The notes under the pieces: model-generated | What the model saw: only the letters and a program-made list of their open reading frames with translations | Database searches by the model: none | What the model was told of the DNA's origin: nothing | Program-made: the position numbers and the translations under genes | Assembly: GCF_000165425.1 (NCBI RefSeq) | Contig: NW_001798966.1 | Coordinates: forward strand, 1 to 64,000 | Length of the DNA stretch: 64,000 nucleotides | From: Paramecium tetraurelia | Lineage: Eukaryota; Ciliophora; Oligohymenophorea; Peniculida; Parameciidae | Direction of reading: 5' to 3' | Shown: piece by piece, positions 1 through 13,601 of the stretch | Layout of the letters: each line of letters begins with the position of its first letter | Numbering within the stretch: position 1 is the stretch's first letter

Positions 1-969
1 AAGGTATTGATTATTATCTGTTTGATTAATATTAGATAGCTTCTGATTAATGCTTTACATATTGTCTCAAACTTAAAAATTTATATAAATTAACTTGTCT
101 TTAAATTACTTATCTAATATTTATTGGCTTTCCTTCCATTTTTTTTGATCAATAATTTAGTTCTTTAGATCTTTATCCTAAAATGATTGTTTCAATGATG
201 TTCAAACTTCTTAAACATTTTTATTAGAGTAATATTTATGCATGAAATTTTTTTAATTCCATAAACTACCTATTTGAATCAGAGAATCATTTTTTATTCA
301 ATTTTACATATTAGAAATAGAATTGCTTTTGTATTAGCTCTTAAACTTAAAAATATTTCCTGTTTCAAATATTTGAAGAAAAACTAATTCAGTAGAAATA
401 ATATGTTGAAAACTATCTTTATTAAAGTATAAGCTCTCAAATTTTACTTATTTTTATAAATTATTTATCTATCTCTAATATCTTGTTTATTTAAATAAAT
501 CTATAATCAATCACAATAATTTTATATCTTCCTTACAATCATAAATGAACCGAAAGTGATTGCTTATCAATATGCAGAATTAGGGATAAATTCCATATTT
601 AGATATGACTGAAATACATATAAAAGGATGAAGCATCTTCATTTTATTTTTAAGAATATAAAAATTTCTTTGGTTAGTTAATATGAAGATAGCTTTATAT
701 TGATATTTTTATTCCGTTTAATTTCAGATATATATGACAGTTGGAATGATGTTAATATTTATTCATAACTTAAGATGAAACAAAATAACAAATGAATTTG
801 ATTGTATTATTCACTCCAAAATTGACAGATTGTATTTCTTAAACCAGAACCATTCATGCCACAAAATAATAGTTTTGATAATGGTTAATTCTAAGTTAAT
901 ATTTTTAATAGAATATAGTTTTATATTTATCTAAAGTTAATCCGCTTTTTATCATTTATTTTATTGATT
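1..969. other. Intergenic, no supported gene
   Basis: No frame free of TGA and rich in G-starting codons was found on either strand. A 46-codon open frame runs off the left edge on the minus strand (from an ATG at 139) but is too short and too poor in G-starting codons to call. Confidence 0.5.
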
Positions 970-1359
970 ATGTCGATTGACTACTTACCAAAGGGAGGAG
1001 TCAATAAGGGAATTGTTATACCTTTGACATTTTCATGCCCTAAGGAATGTGTATGTTAATCCTCAAAACCAGTAGTTTGGTATTGTTTATGTGGAAGTGT
1101 TTTGTATCTCAGTGAATATGGTGATGTCTTTTGTGAAAATCACCTAAAGAATTGTTCAGGATAATTTATTAAGGATAAATGTTTCTAATGCGATAAGGCA
1201 AAACAATCTAACTTTAGGTATTAATTTAAAAGCTTGTCCTAAATTTTGATCACACTATCTATGAACTTGTAGTCCTTGGAATCTACTATGGATTAAGGGG
1301 ATTTGAAAAAATTTTGTACAAATATATTGAGCAACATAAGTAAAAGATGGTACTTTTGA
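970..1359 (+). CDS. Small Cys-rich protein, 129 aa, function unknown
   Basis: Open frame in the ciliate code from ATG at 970 to TGA at 1357-1359, 130 codons, no intron. Length alone is not significant for a code with one stop, but the composition is: paired cysteines near residues 24-30 (CPKECVC), 43-45 (CLC), then FCENH and KCFQCDK by about residue 76, which looks like a compact zinc-binding module. Codons starting with G make up about a fifth, as in the secure genes here. The C-terminal third is Leu/Ser-rich without Cys. I do not recognise the family. It stands alone in a gene-poor 5.8-kb stretch, so it could be a relic of a larger gene. Confidence 0.5.
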
Positions 1360-3900
1360 AATTATATTGTTAATTATCAATAAATTAAAAGAATATATGG
1401 TTTTTATTGTTATAGAATAACCATTTAATTTTCATACTAATAAACATATCATTTAAGTAAAACATATTGTTCATATAATTTAATTTTCCTTAAATAGCTC
1501 AATTATATTCTCATTATAAATTGTAATAGAACAGATTTTCACATGAAATACATTAGCTCTTTATGGATCCCATCTATGAATCTCAGCTGTCTTTATGTAA
1601 CAAATGATGACCTGAGAGTAATATTTTGATTTTATATCTCTGTTACTCACAATAGTGACATAAATGAAAATTGCAATTATTCAATAAATACAGATTGTTT
1701 CATCTTCCTACTTAAGCAGAATAGCTTGCATTGATTTAAATTTTTTTTGCAGATTAAGAATTATCAATGGTTTCTGCATTCTAATAAAGATCATATGAGA
1801 AGTAAAATGAGCATGATTCATTAAGAATATAATTTTTGACATTAACATAATATGAGTCAGGCTTAATTATGAAAAATGAGTATGAATATGAGATCCTTGC
1901 ACTCTTCAACTCGACAGTATGATTTTTGAATCCAAAATTTCAGCTGATACTATTAAGTATCTTTAAAAATTCCAAAATATTATATAAATTTTTATCGAAA
2001 GCAAGAAATTAATTACCTGCAACAATTATCATAACAAGTTTTTCATTGGAATCCTAACAAGAGTTTTGATGAATTGCATGCTGAATATCTATACATTAAT
2101 TGGATACTCTTCTGATTTTCTCTTTAAATCTGCCCACTTTAAGTTCCAATATATTATCAAATTAATTTATTATTGAGACTCTATTTCAAGATAAATTATT
2201 TCAGTGACTATGTATCTTTAATTGTACACGATCAATTTAATAATACTAAATGCAGTGATGTTATTTATTAATATAGCAAATTAATCCATTTTCTTATTTA
2301 TTTGCACAAGATATCATAATTCAGAAAACTAATTAAACCCCCTAAAAAATCTGAAGGTCTTGAGCAAAATTATGCCGTTTATCGACAGCCTTTTTAGTTG
2401 ATCTATGCCCATTATCTTTTCTTCTTCATCTTTATAAAAACGTTTTATTTCTGATTTTGAACTTCGTATTATTTTCTAATTAACTTTAAAATTATATCAA
2501 TTCATTATTAATGATAAAAGGTACTAAATTTTCAAAAGGATATTTTGGCTAATCGTTTATACTATGTAGATACGATTCTAAATGCTGTATAAATTAATGA
2601 TTTTTCTAAGGTATGTAAGGTTGTGATGTGATTCTTAATTGTTAAAGATGCTGAATTAGAAGAAGTATTCAAATATAAAATGTATTTAATTGTTTCTATT
2701 AAAAATATAAAAAAGAAAATCCTTAAGTACAATATATAACTTTATTTATTATTAATATAATATATTTTAGCGATACTGTTTATTGAGCAAATGAAACTAA
2801 AGTTCAACCTTTAAGTTTTAGTTTTTTTGTAAGAAGATTCTTGAGTTGGAATACAACGCAGAATAATTTAAAAATGTAATCCAATCCTTGAAAATTCTTA
2901 TTTTAAGTTTATAATAATATTAAATTGATCTAAGTAATTTAGATTGATATTAATTCTTAATTTCATTTAACAGGTTTTATTTATTGACAAAAAGAAATTA
3001 TTATATATGGAAACTCAATGATTATAATGCTTTACATATAATCTATTTTTCTGTCTAAGCTGTGTCAGTCAAAAATCATGAGAAACTAAAGCGATAGATC
3101 ATCATCAACACTGCCAGCTCTATTCACATCTAGTTATTGTAATCAATTTAACACCATATCAAATACCCTTTCGAAGCAAAGCAAGAGTCTTTCTCTACAA
3201 ACTTAAAAAGCAGTTTTACCTTAAAGATTTGAACAACTGAAATTATAAAACTTAAGATTCAGAATTTTCAGGCATTTCTTACATGTGTTTTCCATAGTTA
3301 ATTTTTCAACAATTTTGGGAAATATTAAATATGAAAGTTAATATAGGAATTATGAATTTAAGAAACTCATGATTAGTTTCAAACATTTTTGAATAGATCT
3401 TAATTCTAAAAGTTCACACACTAAAAGAGCACAATTTCTTAAAATATTCATAAAGCATTGATTTGATGATATTCAATTAAATGATGAATAGAGCTAGTTA
3501 TTACTACTTCAGAATGATTTCTAAGCAATAATTCATAATTTAATATTCAAAAACATAAAGTTACTTCTAAGGAGACAAATTCTTGATAATTATTTTATGT
3601 TTTCTACAGTATTATTCAGTGTTTGCAAATAAAAGAACTAATTATGATATAATCTATTAAATTATAATTAAATTTTATCTGACTTTTGCGTTTTTGCTTA
3701 ATCAAAAAAGACAATAAGTAATTTCTAATTGCTCTCTATTCTTCAGTCGAACTCAAATTTTTAAGTAATTATCAGATAAATTGTATAAGAGTATATTATT
3801 TAATTCTCCATTCTTAAGAATTTAGAATCTCATAAGACTTGTGTTATTTGATGAATATTTTCTTTTTATTGAGAATATTTCTGGAGTTTGGTTATTCCTA
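1360..3900. other. Gene-poor stretch
   Basis: TGA occurs in all forward frames at about the rate expected by chance. Short protein-like frames appear (for example around 1540-1640 and 3060-3230), but none is long or G-codon-rich enough to support. Possibly decayed coding sequence. Confidence 0.4.
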
Positions 3901-3960
3901 AGGTGCAGTGGTATGGTTACCCTTGGCAAGAGGGCCTCGGACTTCTCATTAGGCCACCTG
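3901..3960. ncRNA. GC-rich foldable island, candidate small RNA or tRNA-derived SINE relic
   Basis: These 60 bases are about 57% G+C in a background near 25%. They contain a perfect hairpin GGTA-TGGT-TACC (3910-3921), a possible outer stem AGGTG (3901-3905) with CACCT (3955-3959), and an alternative stem GGCCT (3933-3937) with AGGCC (3951-3955). The segment CAGTGGTATGGTTA is reminiscent of a tRNA D-arm/A-box, and GATTACAAAT just downstream is a poor match to a B-box. No clean cloverleaf can be drawn. Strand is unknown. A conserved structural RNA or a tRNA-derived SINE are the two readings; established work on Paramecium germline DNA reports tRNA-derived SINEs. Confidence 0.3.
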
Positions 3961-5886
3961 ATTACAAATAACTTTAAAGTTAATTTAATTTAATTTTCTT
4001 TTCTCTTTTTTTTTAAGTGGAACCTTAAATCCTATCAGATCTTTTTATTTTAAAGATGGAAGCAAAAAATTGTTGCTCGGATATAAACTCTTCTTTCTTC
4101 CAATTGTGAAATTACTGATTAATTTATCATTAAAATTCAACTTCTTGCCTTTTTGGTTTTAAGTTATGCATCAGTTAGCTATTATAAATTGATCTGTGTC
4201 TAATATTGTTTATCTTCATTAGTTTCTGATTTTCCATAAAATTTAAAATAAAGCAGTTAAGAATATACTTTATTTTGTGAAAAATATTTATCCATGCTGA
4301 ACAGCCTTGTTAAAAATATTAAAAGAAACTGGACCAACTTACTATAAATTATCTGAATAGTATAGTAGATGTTGGATATGTTGTTGATTTGTAAATAATG
4401 CTGTCTTTTATTTTATCCTAATTAGATAACAGATGTTTTAAAAATTCAATATTTCCAGAGAGGATAACTAAATTGGAATCAATATTGCATTCTTTAAAAC
4501 CAATGCATCAAAATTATTCCTTAAATTTATTTTTACATTCCATGATAATCTCTACCTAATTTAGATTGGTATCTGCTAATTTAAAAGATTATATAGGCTT
4601 CCCAGCGAAGAAGGATGATATTATTACAGTTTTGATTTTTAAGTGGTCAATAGAAATTAAAGCCTCTTGTAAATAAACTTATATATTAATTTATTTGCTT
4701 ATCAAATCCAGAATGGAAATACTATACAGCTATATACTATCCTTCATTCGCATAATTATGTATAATTTTCGCGACCTGATTTTTTTTTCATTTAGATTCA
4801 TTCATATTGATTGGCTCTATTTTAAGTCTTTTGACTCCACTATCTGTCTATATAAATAAGATAAGATTAATCCTGCAGTGACTTGTATCATAATCTTTCC
4901 TTCATCAAAATCCCAAATCTTAGTCATTAAATAGAATACTAATCCCCTAAATAATGTGATTATTGTTATTTTAATTCACCATTTAATGATGGCTATTCTT
5001 GGCTGATGCCAAAGACTTGCACAAGACTCAAATCATACATGAATCCAGAAGCAGCCACTATCATCGCACTTTAATTTTTATAATCGTATGAGGATATTGT
5101 TTAGGTTCAAATTTATTGCAATCGCTTAATCTGCTCAGAAGATTGAGAGTTTACTCAAAACCACTAGAAAATTAATGAATAGTTGATATTTAAACTATCT
5201 CTTATCTAAAAACCTCATGAGTAATTTAAAGAATATCATAAATATAAGATTATAAGGAAGAACTTACAATTAATACTAAAATTAAATCTGAGGTTATAAG
5301 CAAAGTAGAATATTATCGTTTAAATGGCACCAATCATATCATTAAATAGTAAATAAGATGAACTAAATGATTAAGATTGACCAGATTTATAAATTTGATT
5401 ATTAATAGTTTTTATTCTAATCAAAATATCCTTCTTAATCATTTAAAAAGTTCTTTTTAAATCCTTATAAAGCAAAAACCTTTATTTATTATGTTATTAT
5501 TTTGAATATATAGTATATAAATAAAATTAAAAAAGCGAGGATTTCAAATCACGAGTTGTTTTTCGCACTCATTATTTTATAAAATTTATTGAAAATGATA
5601 GAATAGATTCTGAATCATATACCCAGCACAATTCGGATGTTAATCGATATTTTTTATAAAATCTTCCTATTTTTACAAGTGCTTAACTGAAAACAAATGT
5701 TAATATCTTTTAAATGTTAGGATAGAAAAATAATTATTAACAATTTTCTATTTTAGAATCTATTAAAAAATAATTACATTTATTAGGTTTATTTATAATA
5801 ATTTTATAATAATAGAATTCAAATTTTATAGGGGTTTATAAGGAGAGGAAAGAAAATGTATGTTGTATAATAAAAATCAAATAAAA
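3961..5886. other. Gene-poor stretch with weak WD40-like traces
   Basis: No intact gene. On the minus strand around 4960-4520 a frame with few TGAs includes KIWDFDEGK, which resembles the end strand of a WD40 repeat, and could be a very old relic. The last 100 bases form the A+T-rich leader of the next gene. Confidence 0.3.
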
Positions 5887-8269
5887 ATGAATTCGTCTTC
5901 TTAAAAAAATGAGATTCGTGAAAATATGTGTCAAATTCATAACCGAGAGATAATTGCAATAGATCTAAACTCAACAGAAAATGGATCTATTAAATACCTT
6001 TGTTGTGACTGTATAGTTGAGAAATTGAATAACAATAGAATATCAACAATTGAACAAACATAAGCGAGAATTTAAGAATATTAGGCGTTAAGATAAGAAA
6101 AAAAGGCTGGAGAAATCAAAATAAAGCTCTAATAATATAAAATAGTGCTTGAAAAATATTCAGAGTTTAAAATAAATGCTTGTAATTCTTTAGTTAAGAT
6201 CTATGATCAAATAAAAACATAAATTAGTATTCTAGAAGAAAAGCAATCTTTATTGAGAAAATTTTAAACTACGTCTAATTTTTAAGAGGATGTTAAATCA
6301 TTATCTGAATTTCTTTCATTAAATGAAAACTAAATAGAATTTCAATAAGATACCTAATCTTTTGACGATTTAATCAGAGAACTTGAGCTCATTTTTAATA
6401 AGACCGCATACTAATAAACTATTATCACTTTTAAGGAAGCTAAATAGAAAATATAGGAATTCAATGAAGGTAATTAAATTAAATTAATGCCCCTGCAATT
6501 TGAAAATAATAAAGTAATTATTTATATTATCCAGAAAGCATAAAGTTTAAGTAGACTTTGTCCAACCCATAATAAAGAAATACTTCTGATTGACCTAGAA
6601 TCAAAAAATAAATAAATAGAAGAGAGATTTGCTTGCTTAGAATGCGTTGGTGATGAAGGCTTTAATTGCAAATAAAAATCAATTGAAAAAATAAATTTAT
6701 TATGGAATCAAAAGAAAATTAATTAAATTAAATTTGTTGAAGAATTAAAGTCAAAGAGGTAATCAAAATAAGAGAAATTAAATAAAAAGATTTAGTAAAT
6801 GAGAGAGAATTACAATTCAAAAATAAATTCCATCAGTGAACAATTAATAACAAATTTTCCCTTACCGATAACCAAAACAAGTGAACTTAGTAAGTTTAAA
6901 TAAGTTTCAATACAATAATTAAGTAATGAAGAATTGAATTAAACTATTAATTATCTGATTCAATAAGATAATGATAATATTTAAAATGAGTATATGATTA
7001 CTAAAGACATTTAATTTACAAACTCAATAGAAAGTTAATTAGAACAATTAAAATAAAATGATTTATTAGACATTTAAGAGTCAATTAATATTTTGCATGA
7101 TTAATCAAGTATCAAGAATAGTTTATTATTAGCTGACAACAAATTGTAGGGAATTCTTTAACTATCAAAACTAATTTAATAGAGTACAATTGTAGAATAA
7201 TAACAATAGATAAGAAAACAAGAGTTGGATGAATTAATAAGTTCTTCTAAATAAATATATTCTTAGTTGGATTTGTTGAATTACGCAATTGAAAAATTTT
7301 AATAGCACAATAACAAAGTTATTTCTATTAAAAATAAAATATAATCAATTCCAGATCATGAAAATTTTTCAAACATTCAACAACAACTTACTTTGTATTT
7401 GAATAATTTCGAAAAGGATTTTAAGGATCTGAAGAAATTTTGTGAAATAGATTAATTAGAGAGTGCTAAATTGGCTTTACAATAAGATTATACAAAATTG
7501 CAATTAGAAAGTAAAAAGATTATTCAATAAATTAGACAAGGAGTTAGAAATAAATTTATAAAACATAGTAGATGAATTAATTGAAAAATTGAAGGTAGAA
7601 CAAAATAAGAATGCTTAGTGTTAAGAACAATCAATAGTCTATTAAAATGAGATCAAACAATTAGCTTAAAAGATTATAGATAAGGAAGATTTAATAAAAA
7701 CACATGAATCACTGTTTGATAAATTTGGATTAAATTTAAAACCGAAATTATTATAAGATGATTTTTGGGTTAGATTATCCTTTTATTTATAAGAAAAATC
7801 AAAAAAAAAAATCCATGAATCTCTCTTAATTTATTAAGGAACTAGGGATGGATTGAATAAAGATTAATTTTGGAATAAGTGTGATGGAAAGAGTAATCTT
7901 CTTATGATATTTTAATCTGAGAGCGGATACATATTTGGTGGATATTCTCCATGTTAATGGATATAGTATACTGGCAAATATATTCAAGATAATTCAAAAT
8001 AATCATTTTTATTTTCATAAACACATTTTTAATTCTATCCTATGAAAACAAATGGTAATTGTTATGCAATATACTCAAATAATTCATCGGGGCCTGTATT
8101 TGGAGATGGTCATGATATAAAGATAGACAGTAATTTTAAAGATGGCTATTCTAATTTAGGTCATGGATATATATGGGATTAATATCAGGGTGCCTATTCA
8201 AAGCATCTATTTGGATAGGATAAACCAAACATAGCTGAATGTGAAATATATGAATTAAAATTAAATTGA
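5887..8269 (+). CDS. Coiled-coil TLDc-domain protein, 785 aa
   Basis: One intron of 25 nt (7511-7535, GTA...TAG) joins two frames; spliced length is 786 codons to the TGA at 8267. The N-terminus carries Cys/His pairs (CQIH, CCDC) and a second set near residues 218-262 (LCPTH, CLEC), likely zinc-binding as in other Paramecium multigene proteins. Residues roughly 300-610 are Gln/Lys/Glu-rich coiled coil. The last about 170 residues are a TLDc domain, recognised from LLIYQGTRDGLNKDQFWNKC, FGGYSPCQW, and FGDGHDIKI followed by a C-terminal AECEIYEL strand. TLDc proteins act in oxidative stress protection and V-ATPase regulation in other eukaryotes; the role here is inferred only. The ATG at 5856 is out of frame, so 5887 is preferred. 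Intact. Confidence 0.9.
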
Positions 8270-11104
8270 AATTTGAATTAGACCTTATTGTGATCCAAAA
8301 AATACTATCTATTTATATCGTTATTTGAAATTTCAAATTCTTCACAAAAAGTCTTTATATATATTTAAACTCTATATATTGATGATTATCTGGGAGAATC
8401 ATTAATATGTTGTAAATATAAACGAGTAGAATTAATTTATAACAATAATAAAAAAAAAACACTATCGAGAATGATAATTGAAATTTTAAAATAACATATT
8501 AAAGTTGATGAACTAGTTATTAATTAAGATAGCAAGGTTTAAAAAATTTAAACACAATATTAGTATTTTCAATAAAAAATAAAAATTGAACCATCTAATA
8601 TAAAGTAATAACCAATTTATTGCTATTTAATTTATGTAAACTTCAAATAATTTGAGTAAATAATCAAAGTTAAAAATTCTCAATTTTACTCTTTGATTAG
8701 AATTAATGTAACAAATAGTTTACAAGGTATCATGATTGCTGATTGGTTAATAGAAGAATAATATTGCTTAGAACATGAACATTAATTTTAAAAAATCTTT
8801 GGCCTAAATATTTTGATATAGATAAGAACCAGAAAATTAATTTTTTATATAATTTATGATTCATAAATTCTAATTAATTGAAGAAGGTTGCTAAATCAAT
8901 TTTAGATGGATTTTATATTCTCGATCTATGTTAATGATGCACTAATTAATGCATTCCATTCCTGTAGCTACATCAAATGTGGATAAAATAAAACCAAAAA
9001 TAAACACATATAGAGGCAGCAAATGGTAGCCACATAGAAGTGAGGATATTGAACCTTTAAAAAACTGTATTATTGTAGTTAACCATTTATTGAAGCTGTT
9101 GTTTAATGTATTCAAGGCACTTGTTGAAATGCATAAATATAGATTTCATAGAATTATTAGAATTTTTTCATTCTTCTTCTTTCTCTTTAGTAGTAGAACT
9201 TAGCCTTTATTGATCCACTAGTAATGAAAGGAAAAAAGAAGTTTTAAGGAAACTAAAGAAACAAAGTTTTAGGCATTAACAAATAGGATACAAAATACTT
9301 TTCTAATGAATCCTACCTAGAATGAAATAATGTATAATATTATTAGCTTCAAATACATCAGTTTTCAAACATACGTATATAATTTTTCCCTTTCATACTT
9401 TCTAAACGAGGGCTATTGTTTTATTAAAAGTATATATAAATTCTTCAATTAATTCTATCAATATATTTGAATATGCAAATACAAAATAACTGTTTAATAA
9501 TTTTTAATACAGTTTATTTGTACTAGAGTGAACTCATAACAAAAGTTGATATTTTAACTTTGATTATTATTAAATGGTAATTATATAAGACAAAATAAAA
9601 AAATTTCTCATGACTTCTAATTCGCTATAATAATATCTAATTAATCGAAGATTTTTGTGAGTACGATTTATAACATTAACAGATTTTGAAATTGCAAATA
9701 AATACCATCATTAAAAATATGATTAATCAAAATTTAAAGTGAAAATAGCCCTCATCTTTAAATCCTCTAATTAGTAAAATTCTAATCAACAGTATTTAAC
9801 TGACAAAATTTGTCTGATTATCAGAAATAAAATGGGTGGTAAGCCAAATTGGCTTTGCATCCAAACAACAGCTCCTAAGTTTATAAATACAGAGTTCCTT
9901 GAGTATTAAGAATTGCCTGTTGTTAATAGTGAGTGATGTCAAGAACTTAAGTGTAAATTTGTTTTAGAAATACTCTACGATTTGGCATTTATCAACTACG
10001 TATCCTTGAAAATAAATCGTAAAATGTATTTTTCTAATTATTTTGGGCACCTTCTCTTCGTTAATATAAAATTAAAATTTTAACCTTTCAAATTTAAAAT
10101 ACTTGAAAAAAATCTAAATTCTTCTGGCTTTTCGCAATTATTTTCACTCTGAGTTATTTCAATTTCCTTTAACCATACAACATTGTGATAAAAGTGCTTT
10201 TTAAATATAAAAATATAACATAAAATTGAACCTTCAGTTCACTTTTTATTATAAATATAGTTCTTTAGTAGCTTTACTACAACGAATCCACTGTTAATTA
10301 TATGCTATTGGAAACTATTTATAGATTATAAGTTAATTCTCTACCAAAAATAATTTAAATGCAAAAACTAAAGTATATAGTCAATTACGATTGCATCCAT
10401 TTTTTTTAATTCAGCTTTTAGATATTTCCTATTAAGAGGTTATCTTCATCTTTCAAAAGCTTTGTTATGATCAATACTTTTGTATCTAATTAAAATATTG
10501 CGTTCATCTATTCACAAATTCTATTTTCGATGCCATCTTGGAGAAATAAAAAATATATATTTACGGGTTAGTAATAAGGTTTGTAGACTAGTATTCTATT
10601 GTCTAAGCAATTTAAAGAAACTGCTGAATAACATGAGTTTTAATATTTGATTCCCAAAACAAAAATTACAATGTAACTTATAAATTAAATTTGATTTACT
10701 ATCAAATATATCAAATCGTTAACATTTAATAATCTTAAGAGACTTATGTTTTTTCTCAATATTTCTAACTCTATTTAAATAGAAATACTCTAACTTATTT
10801 TAATTTAAAATCCTTTTGAAATGGAGCCACTGCTAAGGTATAATAATAGAAAAATGATTTCAGGTAAAGAGAAATAAATTAAAATTTTAAAATATTAATG
10901 AAGTAATAATGAATACAAATATAATAAAAAAAAAAGGATGAATTCATTTAATTTAGTAAAAAGTGCGAATTTATTATTTAATGAATTAACAATCTTGCTT
11001 TGTTCAATTTATTAAAAATTATATACTGAATTGTTGTAGTATGATAAATTAATGGCTTAATATAATAAGAAATAATATAAATTATTACTATTATTTATTA
11101 ATAT
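8270..11104. other. Intergenic/desert, possible decayed coding pieces
   Basis: After the TLDc stop, one frame stays open from 8294 to about 8880 and another from about 8830 to 9226, but G-starting codons are only about 14%, below the genes here. No domain recognised. 9830-9935 holds a 34-codon protein-like ORF (MGGKPNWLC...). The last 200 bases before 11105 are very A+T-rich and likely the promoter of the vWA gene. Confidence 0.4.
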
Positions 11105-13601
11105 ATGGATTAAGAAGTTCAAGTTAAGTATTTTAAGCTACCAAAAAAAGAAGAGGTCGAAAAAGGATTTCTGATTTTTGTTTTAGATTGCTCAGGATCT
11201 ATGGCAAGCTGTATTCTTCCTATATTATCTTATAGATTGGAAATATGTGGCGAAATATCATAATGAGTTAAAAGAAAAAGCCATTATGTCAATAGCTATT
11301 ACTTTCGACACATATGTTAAAGTATTGCAGCCTAATGAAAATATATCTCCAAACATATATTAATATGGTGGAGAAAGTACAAATATAACAAGTGCCTTTG
11401 TTGCCTTAAATCAAGAAATTAAAAAAAGAGAGATCACAAGTGATTTAACAGTAGTGTTTGTTTCTGATGGGCAAGGTAGTTATGATGAGAATGCAATAGA
11501 GTAAAATATGCCCAAGGTAAACAATCTAAATTTTATTTGTGTGGGTGTAGGAAATGGATTTCCAACTCATATTTCAATGAGTCTTAGAGCACTTTATCAC
11601 ACAGGCAATTTTTCAATACCTCCTGTGTTCATAGTTTCAGTCGAAGATTAATCAAGCAAATAAAGAGAGGAATTTTTAGATTCTATATTTAAAGAGGAAT
11701 TTTAATCAGTTGGGGCTATTTTAAAACCAAGAAAATAATGCGAAACTTCTCCTTGCCTGTGTTTTCCTTGGAGCAAGGAGAAAACAACAATGGTTTGGTC
11801 TGGTAGTTGGGTAGGCAGCCATGATAATGAAATCACTTTTGATGGAAGGGTACTCTAGCCTTCAAATCCATCCGAGGTTATGATATTAGAATTGGCCTCT
11901 TATTGGCTATAGAATATTTAATTGCTTTCGTTGAAATCAAAGGTGAAATAGGAAGCTTAGGTGGCTCTTGCAGAATTTGAAAGGTTATCGAATTTAACGC
12001 CAAAACTTCAAGGTTAAAAGAAATAAAAAACATTTGCTTAAAGAGTGTAAGAATCTTAATTTAAGGATACAGGACTCTCAGATCTTGTCGCAGAATTGAA
12101 ATTATTCACATAAGACTTTACATTAAATTAATTAAGCGATAAGGATGCAGCTGACAGATTGAAGATTGGAACTAAAATAGGTAAATTTCACACTAAAGCT
12201 CTAAAATTTGCTGGATTATCTATCGAAGAATTTACAAAAGCCAAACAATAGCTCATTGAGTGTCTTAAATAACATAAATTTGATGGTAATGATGGAGATA
12301 GATCCGTTATGACATTATAAAGTTAGAAGGAGATATTACAAGAAGAGGATTTAATCTATGGATTAGAAAATTGTTCATCTTAATATCAATTGGTGACTGC
12401 ATTTCCAATAATAGGTTATGGATTATAGGTTAAAAGAACAAATGCAAGCATGATTGATCCATATAAGATTGAAATTGTATCTCTGGTTAGGATTCATAAA
12501 TTTTTAGATTCGGTCTCCTTGATAGAGAACGCTTAGCATGAATTAAAGTTTTAAGTTGGAAACGGATAAGAGGAAATAGTTAATTGTATTCTCCCTTTGT
12601 ACACAAAAAAGAATGAGGATCTGAAGCCATTCTTCAGATCTTTAATATTTCACACAATAATGACATTTGTGGCATGTGAGAATGCAGATGTATGTTTTGA
12701 TTAATCCTATGCAGCCTTATTAGCAAATACTTTATTTTATTTGATTAGATAACCAAAGTCTGAATGGAGTAGAGAGATGATAAGTTTAATCAATGAGTCG
12801 TATACTTTGGCTTATGAGTAACATAATAAGAATTTTACAAATAAGTTAATTTAAAACCCAATCTAAAGCTTAGTTGATTTTAATAAGGATTTTGATACTC
12901 ACTGTATGGATACAATTAAGGTTATACTTATTCTATCTGCCAAAAAGGATCAATTATAAAAGGAATAAGTAAAAAATATCCTTGATAGGTTTATAATTGA
13001 AACAATAGGGAGAATGTTGAAAGAAATGGCTCCTAAGGATCATATAAATATCTTTTTCAATTAAGAGAATGAACATTAAATAATAAAAGAAGCTACTGAA
13101 AGAATAATTAATAGATTTGATCACGAGAAACTGAAAGAATATAACTCTATTTCTGCAATTAGTTATTAAATTTTCAATGAAGTTGAACAAAACAAAGTTG
13201 AGGAATGGCAATTACAAGTGACATTCAAAAAGGATCAAGTAATTGAATTTTTATCACACACTAAATATCAATATAAAGATTTATAATGCATCTATGAGTA
13301 CTTCATGCAAGAGGAAATTCCCGAAAATTTTTTTATTGCTGCAGTATTTCATGCAAGATACTAAAGATCAATAGAAAGAGCAACCAATGAGTTCATTGTA
13401 GATTTTGATTTACTTAATACAAAAATTTTATTAGTTAAGCACAAATTCCTTAAAGTTGAATTGTTGGAAAAATGTAAAGTAGAAATCAAATCACATATTT
13501 AGAAGATGGGATTCAACAATTTATTTGTGTAAAGAAGGCCTGAATCTGGAAAAAGTGGAAGAAATAGACCAAATGCCAATAGCTTATAGAAGAAACCATG
13601 A
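11105..13601 (+). CDS. von Willebrand factor A domain protein, 823 aa
   Basis: A 25-nt intron at 11211-11235 (GTA...TAG) restores the frame; 824 codons to TGA 13599-13601. The vWA domain begins near residue 22: the MIDAS metal site reads DCSGSM (residues 28-33), followed by the threonine region YGGESTNIT and FVSDGQG, so the Asp, Ser and Thr metal ligands are present. The domain ends near residue 200 and is followed by a Cys-rich patch (CETSPCLCFPW) and about 600 residues of mixed helix/strand without a recognised domain. No signal peptide or membrane segment, so a cytosolic protein-interaction role is inferred. It converges on the surface-antigen gene, with 922 bases between stops. Intact, and its G+C is higher than the surroundings, as expected for coding DNA. 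Confidence 0.92.

Noticed and set aside
1-139. 46-codon open frame running off the left edge (minus)
   Set aside because: Too short, with few G-starting codons and no recognisable peptide.
3890-3975. Functional tRNA gene
   Set aside because: No 7-bp acceptor stem, no proper T-arm and no clear anticodon loop; only tRNA-like words.
8294-9226. Two overlapping long TGA-free frames after the TLDc gene
   Set aside because: With one stop codon such lengths arise by chance; codon composition is poor and no motif is seen.
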